A stretch of 64,000 bases of DNA from an uncultured Dorea sp. (GTDB lineage: Bacteria; Bacillota; Clostridia; Lachnospirales; Lachnospiraceae). The DNA is taken from NCBI GenBank assembly GCA_910578495.1, contig CAJTRE010000011.1, forward strand, positions 4,207-68,206, read 5' to 3'. This document shows, in pieces, positions 51,962-60,921 of this stretch. Both the position numbers and the translations under genes were made by a program. The notes below the pieces were generated by a model. It saw nothing but the letters and a program-made list of their open reading frames with translations. It was not told the DNA's origin and ran no database searches. Each line of letters opens with the position of its first letter. Positions within the stretch are counted from its first letter, which is position 1.

Positions 51962-53710
51962 CTAAACAGCTAATGTAGATTTAGATAGTGAGGGGAGTGT
52001 ATAAACACGTCCCTCTTTTTTAGATGTGTTCTGATTGTTTGAGATAAACTCTAACAATCTTTTATGCTGGTCTGCAAAATTAAACTTAATTGTAATTTCG
52101 TTGTTTTCGTGGATATAGATTGTATCAATCAATTCAGCTAATATTCCACGGTTTAACTCGGTTATGTTCTTATGTTTCAAGAACATTTGTAGGTAAGGGT
52201 CATTATTGCCTACGCCTTTTGAGGAAAGCTCAATCTCGGCTTTAAGATTGACAATCGCATTTTTCATGCTGTCTTCCTTTGCTTCAAATTTGGCTTTCAT
52301 TCTCACATATTCAGCTCTAGTAATCTCGCCACACTTCCAGTCCATATACAAATTGTCTATGACATTAGTAATCTTTTCAAGCTCATGTTCTTTGGTTTGT
52401 AATTGCTTTGTCAATCGCAAGGACTGATTGCATACAGCTTCTTGCTTATTGATTTCTGTGATTACTTCTGCCATGTTACTAACAAGAGAAATTTGTACTT
52501 GAATTGCATTGAGTACGGCTTCTGTCAAATCTTCTAATGAAATGCTATGACGGCTACACTTATCTTTATTTTTTAAAGCATAAGTAGAACACACATAATA
52601 AGTATATTCTTTGGTTTCTCCATTTGCCATGTTCTTTTTGTTAGTTTTCTTTGTCATGCTCTTATCACAATCTGCACAACGTAGGAAACCTGAAAACAGA
52701 TAGACATTTCTTTTTGTAGGAGCAGTACGGGTATCACGTTGAGATAAAGACTGTGCCATTTCAAAGGTTACTTTGTCAATAATAGGTTCGTGAGTATTCT
52801 CTACGATAAACCATTCACTCTCTGGCGTTGCTATCGCTTTATGAACCTTATAGCTGATTACTCGCTGTTTCCCTTGTACCATATCCCCGATATACATTCG
52901 ATTACTTAAAATTCTGGCTATCGTTGAAATGCCCCACATACCGTCATTCTTTGCTTGATTAGGTGTTTTGAGGTTCAAGCCTTGACTGTGTTTGTAGTCC
53001 GTAGGTGTAGGTACGCCTAATTCGTTCAAGTGTCTTACAATACCGATTTTACTCATACCGTCCTCTACATACCAGCGGTAAATATCTCGTACCACTTGTG
53101 CAGGGACTTCATCAATGATAAGGCAATTTTTATTTGTTGGGTCTTTCTTATATCCATAAGGAGCGAAAGCCCCAATAAACTCGCCATTACGACGTTTCAT
53201 GTTAAAGGTACGTCGAACATCATTAGAAGTTCTTGCTGAATAACGGTCATTCATCAATCCCGTAATCGGAACGTCCATACCGTCTGTAATCGACTCTGGA
53301 TTTTTGTAAGTGTCAAATGACGGACTTCCCAGACAGATAAATCTTGTGTTATAAAGTGGAAAAAGTTCTTCTAAATAATAACCTTGATCTGCATAATTTC
53401 TGAATGTTCGTGCTAATGTCTTGCAAATAATACAATTCACAAGACCAGCTTTCACATCATCAATCATACGGATAAACTCAGTTCTTGCGTCATCAGTTGT
53501 ACCGCTGATACCGTCGTCGATATAAATATCCACAAGGATATATTCTTCTTCAAAGAAATTTTCCAAGTATTCACGGATAATCTTTTTCTGGTTCGTAACA
53601 CTTAAACTTTCGTCGTTGCCGTCGTCCTTTGATAATCGGATATATACAGCAATTCTCCATACCATGTGATTTTTGCTATTTGATTTTTTAACTTTTCTAA
53701 CTCTCGGCAT
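51962..53710 (-). CDS. Large serine recombinase (TndX/TnpX type)
   Basis: 582 residues from ATG at 53710 (AGGAG upstream). N-terminal resolvase domain (RIAVYIRLSKDDGNDESLSV with catalytic Ser), recombinase domain, zinc ribbon (LFSGFLRCADCDKSMTKKTN, then a second Cys pair at CSTYALKNKDKC) and a C-terminal coiled coil (about 430-510). It catalyses excision and integration of the element. The stop is about 20 bases from the junction, as is usual. Confidence 0.95.
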   Translation of the reverse strand: MPRVRKVKKSNSKNHMVWRIAVYIRLSKDDGNDESLSVTNQKKIIREYLENFFEEEYILVDIYIDDGISGTTDDARTEFIRMIDDVKAGLVNCIICKTLARTFRNYADQGYYLEELFPLYNTRFICLGSPSFDTYKNPESITDGMDVPITGLMNDRYSARTSNDVRRTFNMKRRNGEFIGAFAPYGYKKDPTNKNCLIIDEVPAQVVRDIYRWYVEDGMSKIGIVRHLNELGVPTPTDYKHSQGLNLKTPNQAKNDGMWGISTIARILSNRMYIGDMVQGKQRVISYKVHKAIATPESEWFIVENTHEPIIDKVTFEMAQSLSQRDTRTAPTKRNVYLFSGFLRCADCDKSMTKKTNKKNMANGETKEYTYYVCSTYALKNKDKCSRHSISLEDLTEAVLNAIQVQISLVSNMAEVITEINKQEAVCNQSLRLTKQLQTKEHELEKITNVIDNLYMDWKCGEITRAEYVRMKAKFEAKEDSMKNAIVNLKAEIELSSKGVGNNDPYLQMFLKHKNITELNRGILAELIDTIYIHENNEITIKFNFADQHKRLLEFISNNQNTSKKEGRVYTLPSLSKSTLAV

Positions 53711-53775
53711 ATTGATTTCTCCTATTAGAAAAGTCATTTATCACTCTTTTATTATACCATATTTCGCCCATTTTT

Positions 53776-54015
53776 TCAGTAACTTTTTAGGCTCTTGAAG
53801 TAATTTATCAAGCAAAAATCAAGCGTTGGAGCGTCCTCATTAAACACGACTTTTACAAGTATTTTACCACATAAGAAGCAGTAGGGATTGTTTAATTCCT
53901 CTATGCAGGCAGATAAACGTTCTTTGTTGGAAAGAGCCTTGTCGGTATTGATTGACTTGACCGCTTCCAAATAATCGGAACATACTGTTGTCTGCTTATT
54001 TCCTAAATCATTCAA
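53776..54015 (-). CDS. Small conserved element protein of unknown function
   Basis: 79 residues, AAAGGGGG upstream. It contains SNKERLSACIEELNNPYCFLCGK, with a CxxC pair, and a hydrophobic LVKVVF strand. I do not recognise a named family. It lies 65 bases before the recombinase gene in the same direction; a directionality-factor role is possible from position alone. Confidence 0.6.
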   Translation of the reverse strand: MNDLGNKQTTVCSDYLEAVKSINTDKALSNKERLSACIEELNNPYCFLCGKILVKVVFNEDAPTLDFCLINYFKSLKSY

Positions 54016-54426
54016 TAGATATACCCCCTTTGCTTTGTTGTTTAGCAGTTTTTAATTAAATATAAGCAGGCAGACGGCTTTGGAAAGCTCCGTTAGTATC
54101 TCAACTATTCCCATTCTTGTGGGCAGAACCGCACCATGCGGACGTATCATTATTCTGTGAGGATAGGTCGTGGCAAAACGACTTTTCCAACAGTCGCTCT
54201 CGGATCACTGCGTGGGTCGCTCGCTTTCTTTTGAAAAGGTCGTGGCGTGCAGTCCCCGTGGCTCGCTATCTCACAAACGTATCTGTCTGCTTTATTCAGT
54301 TGTCAAAGAGCTGTGGCGAAAGCGTGTTGCTTTCATGTGTAAAAACAGTAGCGGAGCAGGAAAGAGGGGGACATTAAATCATGCTCCGCTAAAAACTACT
54401 TATTCTTCTGGTTCTAAGTTCATATC
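54016..54426. other. Non-coding stretch of the element with GC-rich central part
   Basis: 411 bases without a convincing gene. The central part (about 54070-54340) is richer in GC than its surroundings, with several short self-complementary stretches (for example GCTTTGGAAAGC). A plus-strand frame at 54117-54377 has no ribosome site. A terminator lies at its right end (54341-54390). It may hold a structured RNA or element regulatory site. Confidence 0.4.
54341..54390 (-). terminator. Terminator after the Orf8-like gene
   Basis: On the minus strand AGCGGAGCA pairs with TGCTCCGCT across a 23-base loop, followed by ACTGTTTTT. It lies 37 bases beyond the Orf8-like stop codon. Confidence 0.65.
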
Positions 54427-54654
54427 TTAAATATCAAAACCTAAAATCATTTTGATAAGTGCTTCTCTGATACGTCCTTTTAATTCCATATCTACAACGA
54501 TATAAACATTGCCATATTCATCATAAAGTGAACGTAAACAGCACTTAGATATGTACGGGTCATAAAATGCCAGCAATTTTTCAATCGCTTTTTCGTTTCC
54601 GTCCATAGCTGATGAAATCAAGTAATAGGACGGCTTCTTAAATAACTGTTTCAT
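54427..54654 (-). CDS. Orf8-like helix-turn-helix protein of Tn916-type elements
   Basis: 75 residues: YYLISSAMDGNEKAIEKLLA, then FYDPYISKCCLRSLYDEYGN, the HTH_16 conjugative-transposon pattern, ending ELKGRIREALIKMILGFDI. In Tn916 this small protein acts with Orf7 as a positive regulator of transfer genes. Starts 3 bases after the Orf7-like gene; AAGGAGGAA lies upstream. Confidence 0.85.
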   Translation of the reverse strand: MKQLFKKPSYYLISSAMDGNEKAIEKLLAFYDPYISKCCLRSLYDEYGNVYIVVDMELKGRIREALIKMILGFDI

Positions 54655-54657
54655 TTT

Positions 54658-55077
54658 CTAATGTTCCTCCTTGAGTATTTTTTTCATAGTTTCCAAAGCG
54701 TGATGTCGGTTTCTAAATACACCGCTTTGCGTGATTTTCTGCAAGTTGGCAATTTCACTTTCTGTCATTTCCAAGAAGTAATACATCAACAGAGTATTGC
54801 GTTTTCTTTCTGGAAGTTTCTTCAAGGCTTCTGCCAATTCATCATCAAGGACACGAATATCAATGCCACATACTGAAAAGATTGTATAATCTGTTTCGTA
54901 GTCGTCCCAAACAGCCATTTTATCAACAAGGACATCTGGCAATTCGCTGAAAGATATTTCTTTATTCTTACGACGGTTTAATTCCTTGTAATAATCTTTC
55001 ACGACACTACGGACAACTTTCTTTAAACAACTTTCAAAACGACATTGAACTGTTTTCTGGAAGTCAGACGGTTTCAT
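54658..55077 (-). CDS. Orf7-like sigma-factor-type regulator of Tn916-type elements
   Basis: 139 residues from ATG at 55077, with AAAGGAGGTGA upstream. The C-terminal region 4-like helix-turn-helix reads LPERKRNTLLMYYFLEMTES, then EIANLQKITQSGVFRNRHHA. In Tn916 the homologue works with Orf8 to switch on excision and transfer genes. Adjacent cargo operon ends at 55372, separated by a terminator. Confidence 0.87.
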   Translation of the reverse strand: MKPSDFQKTVQCRFESCLKKVVRSVVKDYYKELNRRKNKEISFSELPDVLVDKMAVWDDYETDYTIFSVCGIDIRVLDDELAEALKKLPERKRNTLLMYYFLEMTESEIANLQKITQSGVFRNRHHALETMKKILKEEH

Positions 55078-55199
55078 CAATCTCACCTCCTTTCCTTTAT
55101 GATTTGAAAAGTGTTTATCCCTCTTTCCGCACCATATAAGGACAGCTAGGTGTAATTTAATGACCTCTTTTGAAAAATTTTTAAATTTTTTTCGGGTAT

Positions 55200-55240
55200 G
55201 AAAAAAGCCCGCACAAAACGTATAGTCTGTACGAGCCTTT
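55200..55240 (-). terminator. Terminator after the Bce-type histidine kinase gene
   Basis: Minus-strand stem GGCTCGTAC with GTGCGGGCT (wobble pairs included), followed by a TTTTTT run at 55206-55201. It lies about 130 bases after the kinase stop. Confidence 0.7.
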
Positions 55241-55371
55241 AAAGCTAAAACATATTCAATTTTTAATAGTGTGCTATTAGGTGGAATTTGATTGCAAATA
55301 ATTGTACTTAAAGCTTTCCATAACGCAAGCCCCCTTAAAGCACCGTATCAATGTTGGCATGGTTTTTCAAA

Positions 55372-56376
55372 TTACTCTGAAAAATTATGAACTGTTCCTT
55401 TTGGAAATGTAATTGTCAGTCTTGTATATTCTTTGTCCGTAGAAGCAATATCCAATTTCAAACCCAATCTATCGCATAATTTTTTCGATAGATACAGTCC
55501 CATACCCGTTGCATTTGCCTTGTTTCTATTAGAACCAGTAAAGCCTTTTTCAAATACACGGGATAAATCAGACGTTTTTATTCCACAGCCATTATCTTCA
55601 ATCACAAGCAGTATATTTGTTCCGTTGTCTTGACTGTATATCGTCAGTTTATTTTCCTGCTTGTCAAAATACTTAATCGCATTTTGCACGATTTGAGATA
55701 GAATGAATATCAGCCATTTTTCATCAGTATAAACGACATTTTCTATATCATGGATATTGATAATTGCTTTCCTTTCCATAAGCGAATGACGGAATTTCAG
55801 AATAACATTATGTATCACTTCGTCTAACTGCAACTGTTTTACAAAATAGTCCTTTTCCGTATTTTCACTCCTTGCATAGTAGAGCATTTGTTCCACCAAC
55901 TGAAATATCTTGTCTGTTTCTTTTTTTAACGTGTAATTTTTCGTATTATCAAACGTCAAAGACAATGCTCCTATCGGTATTTTAATTTCATGGGCGAAAC
56001 TTTCCACATATTCTTGATAATCCTGCTTTTCCTCTGTGATTTTACCGATTTCATCAGTCATAGATTTGCAGGCTTTTTTTAGTGCGTAGTAATAGGCTTC
56101 ATTTTGAAATTCTTTTGGCTTTGGTAAAACGTCTGCAATATAGTAGGTTTCTTCCAGTCCGTCTACTAAATCAATAATATGTTGCGAAGCCTTACGTTTC
56201 TTCCGATACAAACACCATTGAAAAAGCCCTTGTATGCTGATGAACAGAATTACCAGCAATACAACAAACAGCGTATCTACACCGTAGAAAATCAAGAGAA
56301 ATGCTACTAAGGCAAGAAATAAAAGCTGAAGCAATATCTCTGTTATTTTTTCTTCTAAGAATGTAAAAAAGCTCAC
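55372..56376 (-). CDS. bceS: BceS-type intramembrane-sensing histidine kinase
   Basis: 334 residues from GTG at 56376, overlapping the response regulator stop as GTGA. Two closely spaced membrane segments (about 14-34 and 36-56) with almost no extracellular loop, so it senses through the partner transporter. Phospho-acceptor His in SFAHEIKIPIGALSLTF; ATPase boxes VQNAIKYF and VIEDNGCGI, GTGMGLYL-like ATGMGLYLSKKL. It works with the BceAB pair upstream. Confidence 0.9.
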   Translation of the reverse strand: MSFFTFLEEKITEILLQLLFLALVAFLLIFYGVDTLFVVLLVILFISIQGLFQWCLYRKKRKASQHIIDLVDGLEETYYIADVLPKPKEFQNEAYYYALKKACKSMTDEIGKITEEKQDYQEYVESFAHEIKIPIGALSLTFDNTKNYTLKKETDKIFQLVEQMLYYARSENTEKDYFVKQLQLDEVIHNVILKFRHSLMERKAIINIHDIENVVYTDEKWLIFILSQIVQNAIKYFDKQENKLTIYSQDNGTNILLVIEDNGCGIKTSDLSRVFEKGFTGSNRNKANATGMGLYLSKKLCDRLGLKLDIASTDKEYTRLTITFPKGTVHNFSE

Positions 56377-57032
56377 AGTTTCCAACCCTTTCCTCGTATA
56401 TTTTCCAGTAAGTGAACAATCCCGATTTCTTTCATTTTCTTTTTTAGACGGGTCATATTAACCAGTAATACATTCTCGTCCAAATAATACTTATCGTTCC
56501 ACAGCTTTTCTAGTAGTTCTTCTTTGCTAATAACTTTATCTTCGTTCATAAAGAAGTAGTACAAAATACGAAATTCATTTCTTGTCAGTTCAATACTTTT
56601 CTCTTGATACTTCAAAATAGATAAATGTAAATCAAGGGTACAATCCTTTTTCACAAGCTCACGGAAATTGTTCGGGTTTGACAACTGCAATGCACGCTTG
56701 ATCTTCTCAAGAAGAATAAGCGTGTCATACGGCTTTGTGATGAAGTCAATTCCACCCACTTGAATACTTTTCAATTCATCTGAATTTGTATCTCTGCTTG
56801 TTACAAAGATAATAGGTACGGGCATGACTTGTTTTATTTTCCTGCATACCTTATAGCCATTTTCATACGGCAGGTTAATATCAAGCAGTACCAGCTCTAC
56901 GGAATATTGTTTTAATTCCTCTGTCAGATTTTCAAAATTAGTCAATAAGACTGTTTCATATCCTTGTGTGTTCAATAGTTTAGAAAGCTCCAGACGAGTG
57001 ATTTCATCATCTTCGATAATCGCTATTCTCAT
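56373..57032 (-). CDS. bceR: BceR-type response regulator
   Basis: 219 residues from ATG at 57032 (AAGGGGGTG upstream). OmpR family: receiver with IIEDDEITRLELSK, Asp in VLLDINLPYENGY and Lys in ITKPYDT; then a winged helix (RNEFRILYYFFMNEDKVISK). It probably activates the transporter genes when peptide antibiotics are sensed. Confidence 0.92.
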   Translation of the reverse strand: MRIAIIEDDEITRLELSKLLNTQGYETVLLTNFENLTEELKQYSVELVLLDINLPYENGYKVCRKIKQVMPVPIIFVTSRDTNSDELKSIQVGGIDFITKPYDTLILLEKIKRALQLSNPNNFRELVKKDCTLDLHLSILKYQEKSIELTRNEFRILYYFFMNEDKVISKEELLEKLWNDKYYLDENVLLVNMTRLKKKMKEIGIVHLLENIRGKGWKL

Positions 57033-57090
57033 TTCCACACCCCCTTGATTTACCATTATAATAAACTAACGGTAGGAGAGCTAGAAAAAT

Positions 57091-59058
57091 CTAACTCTCC
57101 TCATTGATATTTCGTTTGAAACCGATATAAGTTGCAATCCAGTAAATACCATAGAAAAAGAAGAAAATTGCTAATCCACCAATAAAATAAAGCAGATAAG
57201 TATATTGACTTTCCAACAAAACTTGATAAATATTATTTATGGAAGTCAACATACAGAAGCTGGCAAGAATAGAATAGACAACTGGGACACCAAATAGTAT
57301 CAATAATTGCTTTCTGATAGTTTTAAATAATGATTTATCATTTACCCCCAATCGTCGAAGTGTTTGATAGCGATACTTGTATTTAGTAGCGTCACTTAAC
57401 GACTGTATCGCTAAAATTGTTCCAACAGCAGAAATCAAAATAAAGGAACTATAATAGCAAACGCACGCTATTATTGCAGTCATTGAATTTTGTTGTTCAA
57501 TAGCAGTACCTCTGACACTTACTCTATAAGATTCGTCATATCTTTCTCCATTTTCGTCTACTCTAACAAATTTGCTCTCCATATCTTTAATAATTTTATT
57601 TTCCAGTTCTGCCTTTGTTTCTTCTTTTGTATCTATAATCAGATGACGTTCTATTACTTCCAAACCTTGCGTATATTTATCAGGAACAACCATCGTAAAA
57701 GTGTAATAATCTGTATTATTCATGTTATACCAAAATGATTTTGTATCAATCGCTTTTAAATGTAGATTTTGAGTTAAAAATTGAACATTTTTTATATTAC
57801 TGTTATTTTCAACTTTATGCAAAAACTGACTACTCATAACGAGAAAGTACTCATCATCTTTTAGCTCTATTGTGTCCATTCCACGTAGCTTTAATAATTT
57901 ATTATATTCGCTCAGTTTTATTACAGGATAGAAATCATTCATTTGGTTGGCTTGATTATTTGGTTTATCATAAATATCAAATTCAATAATTTCATTTATT
58001 GTATAATCTTCCGCAACAATATCAGTATATTCGTTTAAATTGTCAAATGGTATACTATCATCAAATATCTCTACATCATATGGAGCTGTTAATTCCAACT
58101 CTGCTTGATACAATCCCTTATTGATACTTGAAAGATTTAAGCACAATAATGAAACTAATATCAACAAAGAAAGTGTGCCAAATGTAAAGCTCATAGTTCT
58201 TGCTTTTGAGGCGAATGTTCTTGCAACAAAAAGATTATCTTTCTGATATTTCTTCTTTTTGTTTTTTAAGACAACAGATAAAATCATATCAGAGCACGTC
58301 GCAGATACTCCATAAATACTAATAATCAACATAGCAAGACTGAACATTAAATAAGTAAAAGTCCCTTGATTATTACTTTTTTCAAAACTGAATTGTGAAT
58401 TCCAAAGAAGAAGTGAAGTAACGCCAACAATAATACTCACAACAAAAATAAGGTTTCTTCTTTTTCTGCTATGAAACATATTCTTTTCATTCTGCTTGTC
58501 GAAATAAAGAAAATCGTGTACTGTCATTTTCTTTATTCTTCGTAAAAGATTAAGCAAAACTAACATATATATTGCTAAAAAGTATATTATAAGTAATCCT
58601 ATTGAAACAAAATTTAAAGCAATAAAAACAACTTCTGGAACATCTAATATTTTTACAATAACTAAAGATATAAATTGGCTGAATAACAGACCAATAGGAA
58701 TAGATAATAAAAATGCTAGAAATCCCAATAAAATATTTTCTAATACCAGCAAATGAGTGATTTTCTTTTTCTTTATCCCAAGAAGCATATACATTCCTAA
58801 TTCCTTGCTTCTTTTTTCAAACATAAATTTAGTTGTGTAGTTAATTAAATAGCATACAACAAATATAATGATGATATTAACAAAAGTTACAATTCCTTCT
58901 AACAAGTCCATTTTTGAAGATAATTTTACAACTTCATCAGAGCTTGCTATCAGATTAAATGCCAGTATCAGTGAAAATGATATTGTAATGGTTACAAGAT
59001 ATATCAAATAGTCTTTTAAATTTCTCTTTGTATTTCTTACCGCTAATTTACCTAACAT
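57091..59058 (-). CDS. bceB: BceB-type ABC transporter permease for peptide-antibiotic resistance
   Basis: 655 residues from ATG at 59058 (GAGGTGAAG upstream). FtsX-type fold with about ten membrane segments and a large extracellular domain between about 320 and 525, the BceB hallmark for binding bacitracin, lantibiotics or lipid II-bound drugs. The N-terminus LGKLAVRNTKRNLKDYLIYL is typical. It overlaps bceA by 11 bases. Lower GC than the flagellar genes fits transfer with the element. Confidence 0.92.
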   Translation of the reverse strand: MLGKLAVRNTKRNLKDYLIYLVTITISFSLILAFNLIASSDEVVKLSSKMDLLEGIVTFVNIIIIFVVCYLINYTTKFMFEKRSKELGMYMLLGIKKKKITHLLVLENILLGFLAFLLSIPIGLLFSQFISLVIVKILDVPEVVFIALNFVSIGLLIIYFLAIYMLVLLNLLRRIKKMTVHDFLYFDKQNEKNMFHSRKRRNLIFVVSIIVGVTSLLLWNSQFSFEKSNNQGTFTYLMFSLAMLIISIYGVSATCSDMILSVVLKNKKKKYQKDNLFVARTFASKARTMSFTFGTLSLLILVSLLCLNLSSINKGLYQAELELTAPYDVEIFDDSIPFDNLNEYTDIVAEDYTINEIIEFDIYDKPNNQANQMNDFYPVIKLSEYNKLLKLRGMDTIELKDDEYFLVMSSQFLHKVENNSNIKNVQFLTQNLHLKAIDTKSFWYNMNNTDYYTFTMVVPDKYTQGLEVIERHLIIDTKEETKAELENKIIKDMESKFVRVDENGERYDESYRVSVRGTAIEQQNSMTAIIACVCYYSSFILISAVGTILAIQSLSDATKYKYRYQTLRRLGVNDKSLFKTIRKQLLILFGVPVVYSILASFCMLTSINNIYQVLLESQYTYLLYFIGGLAIFFFFYGIYWIATYIGFKRNINEES

Positions 59059-59818
59059 TTCCCACTTCACCTCCAAGCAAGGTCAATATATCCAATATTT
59101 CATTGAAGAAGTCTTTTCTGTTTTTTTCTCCTCTGAAAATTTCATTGAATATTTTTCCATCTTTCAAGAACAGAATACGTTCACAGAAAGATGCACTAAA
59201 TGAGTCATGTGTAACCATTAAAATAGTTGCCTGCATTTTCTTGTTAATATCAGACATAGTTTCCAATAATAGCCTTGATGATTTTGAGTCCAAAGCTCCA
59301 GTCGGTTCATCAGCTAAAATCAGTTTCGGTTCATTGATTAAAGCTCTTGCACAAGCACAACGCTGTTTTTGACCGCCAGAAACTTCATAAGGAAATTTTG
59401 ACAAAATATCTTTAATGCCTAATTTATCAGCAATAGCATGAACTCTTTTCTCAATATCAGCAGAGTTCTGTTTGTTGATAATCAATGATAAAGAAATATT
59501 TTCTTCAATCGTTAAGGTATCTAAAAGGTTAAAATCTTGAAAAATGAACCCTAGATTTTCACGTCTGAAATCAGCAAAATCTTTATCTTTGATTTTGGTA
59601 ATATCTTGATTGTTGACTGTAATGTGTCCGCTGGTTACAGTATCAATCGTAGAGATACAGTTTAATAAAGTAGTCTTTCCAGAGCCACTAGCTCCCATAA
59701 TCGCTACAAATTCGCCCTTATCTACATACATAGAAATACCGTCAACTGCTTTAGTAATATTCCCAGTATTACTACCATAGTATTTCTTTACCTGTTCTAA
59801 ATTCAAAATGTGTTCCAT
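59048..59818 (-). CDS. bceA: BceA-type ABC transporter ATPase
   Basis: 256 residues from ATG at 59818 (AAAGGATT upstream). Walker A GASGSGKTTLLN, Q-loop FIFQDFNLLDTLT, signature VSGGQKQR, Walker B LILADEPTGALDSKS. Energises BceB to free lipid-bound cell-wall intermediates from antibiotics. First gene of the order bceA-bceB-bceR-bceS. A TATAAT box and TGTAAGTGTAA elements lie in the 100 bases upstream, where a BceR site would be expected. Confidence 0.93.
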   Translation of the reverse strand: MEHILNLEQVKKYYGSNTGNITKAVDGISMYVDKGEFVAIMGASGSGKTTLLNCISTIDTVTSGHITVNNQDITKIKDKDFADFRRENLGFIFQDFNLLDTLTIEENISLSLIINKQNSADIEKRVHAIADKLGIKDILSKFPYEVSGGQKQRCACARALINEPKLILADEPTGALDSKSSRLLLETMSDINKKMQATILMVTHDSFSASFCERILFLKDGKIFNEIFRGEKNRKDFFNEILDILTLLGGEVGNVR

Positions 59819-59921
59819 GAAAACCAATCCTTTCTATTTCTTCATTTATTTGATTTTGATTACAGTTAAATTATAGCAAGGGCAACATTCAATTACACTT
59901 ACAGTTTTGAAAGTAAACAGA

Positions 59922-59979
59922 TAATAAAAGAGCCGTGGAAATGCAGATCACAATTCTGTGAAGCATTTTCACGACCCTT
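59922..59979 (-). terminator. Terminator between the small-gene group and the bce operon
   Basis: Minus-strand stem AGGGTCGTGAAAATGC with GCATTTCCACGGCTC and then TTTTATT. Located between the stop at 59983 and bceA. Confidence 0.8.
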
Positions 59980-59982
59980 TTC

Positions 59983-60213
59983 TTACACTTTTATTTTTGT
60001 TTTTTTCGTAATGGTATAAATGTATTCTTCTGGTGTAGGACGTTTATTCCCAAAATACTTTTTGAAATTTGCCTGCACCTCTGGGTCGGTGCTGTTCATA
60101 GCTTCATCAATCGTTGCTTCAATATTCTCCCGAACATCAGATAATGAAACACCGCTAGCTTTTGCACCTGCCTTTAATGCTTTTTTTATATCTCGTTTTT
60201 TAAGTCCTATCAT
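59983..60213 (-). CDS. Small protein resembling Spo0A C-terminal-like element proteins
   Basis: 76 residues, no membrane segment. KKRDIKKALKAGAKASGVSL leads to IEATIDEAMNSTDPEVQANF and ends PTPEEYIYTITKKTKIKV. Similar small proteins in clostridial elements are labelled Spo0A C-terminal-domain-like; whether it binds DNA is unknown. Found with two other small genes in the cargo block. Confidence 0.55.
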   Translation of the reverse strand: MIGLKKRDIKKALKAGAKASGVSLSDVRENIEATIDEAMNSTDPEVQANFKKYFGNKRPTPEEYIYTITKKTKIKV

Positions 60214-60236
60214 TCAAACCAACTCCCTAAAATGCG

Positions 60237-60428
60237 TTAATCTTCTTTTTCAAAAATTAAATCAATCTTTCGCATACAACCTTTTGCGTCAATTTCTGTA
60301 GGTACAAACCCAACATAGCGATACCCATTTTTTGCATAGCCATTGATAATTTCCTTATGTTTATCGGTGCAAAGGAATACAACACCTTTCGCAGTATAAT
60401 TGATTTCTACATATTCATATTTTTTCAT
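60237..60428 (-). CDS. DUF4177 domain protein
   Basis: 63 residues: KKYEYVEINYTAKGVVFLCT, then YAKNGYRYVGFVPTEIDAKG and IDLIFEKED, the compact alpha/beta pattern of DUF4177. Function unknown. It is followed 23 bases later by the Spo0A-like small gene. Confidence 0.75.
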   Translation of the reverse strand: MKKYEYVEINYTAKGVVFLCTDKHKEIINGYAKNGYRYVGFVPTEIDAKGCMRKIDLIFEKED

Positions 60429-60506
60429 TTACAAGACCTCTTTTCATATAAAACTCTTATACAGATTGCTTCATAAAATCTTTATTTTTAAGTAACTTTT
60501 TGATGT

Positions 60507-60764
60507 TTAAAGAACTATTCTTGATTTTGATGGATTATCTTGACAGTAAAAAACATGTACCATACTTTCTTTATTCGGAACATTATTACCTGCACTAATC
60601 CATTTCCTACGAGTATAGCTTTTTCCATTTACCTCATATTTAACTTTTATCAAAAATGGAAAAGTTGCACCGTCCATTGCATGAACTCGTGTTGATTTAT
60701 TGTTTATTTTTAACCACCATTGTTTAGTGACCGAAATTACAGTACCCATTGTTTCTTTTTCCAT
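60507..60764 (-). CDS. Small DUF3592-like beta protein
   Basis: 85 residues. MGTVISVTKQWWLKIN and FPFLIKVKYEVNGKSYTRRK, then VHVFYCQDNPSKSRIV, resemble the soluble part of DUF3592 proteins, but without membrane segments. Assignment is by eye only. Lies downstream of the GntR-ABC operon. Confidence 0.5.
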   Translation of the reverse strand: MEKETMGTVISVTKQWWLKINNKSTRVHAMDGATFPFLIKVKYEVNGKSYTRRKWISAGNNVPNKESMVHVFYCQDNPSKSRIVL

Positions 60765-60792
60765 TTACATCACTCCAATTAAAATATATTCT

Positions 60793-60900
60793 TCATTTTT
60801 CTTTATTTCCCTTATTTTTGCGATATTCTTTGATTACTTTATTTCTTAAAGGAATACCAACACCCAATATCAATCCTACTACTAAAATAGTTAAATCCAT
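60793..60900 (-). CDS. 35-residue single-membrane-segment peptide
   Basis: ATG at 60898-60900 with GAGGTG nine bases upstream, TGA at 60793-60795. The protein is DLTILVVGLILGVGIPLRNK and then a basic tail (VIKEYRKNKGNKEK). One membrane helix with positive C-terminus. It comes 21 bases after the ABC permease stop, so it may be a small subunit or part of the same message. Confidence 0.6.
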   Translation of the reverse strand: MDLTILVVGLILGVGIPLRNKVIKEYRKNKGNKEK

Positions 60901-60921
60901 GAAATGAAACACCTCACTTTT

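Noticed and set aside
54117..54377. Plus-strand frame of 86 codons in the element
   Set aside because: No ribosome site, opposite to the surrounding genes, overlapping frames of similar length nearby and no recognisable domain.
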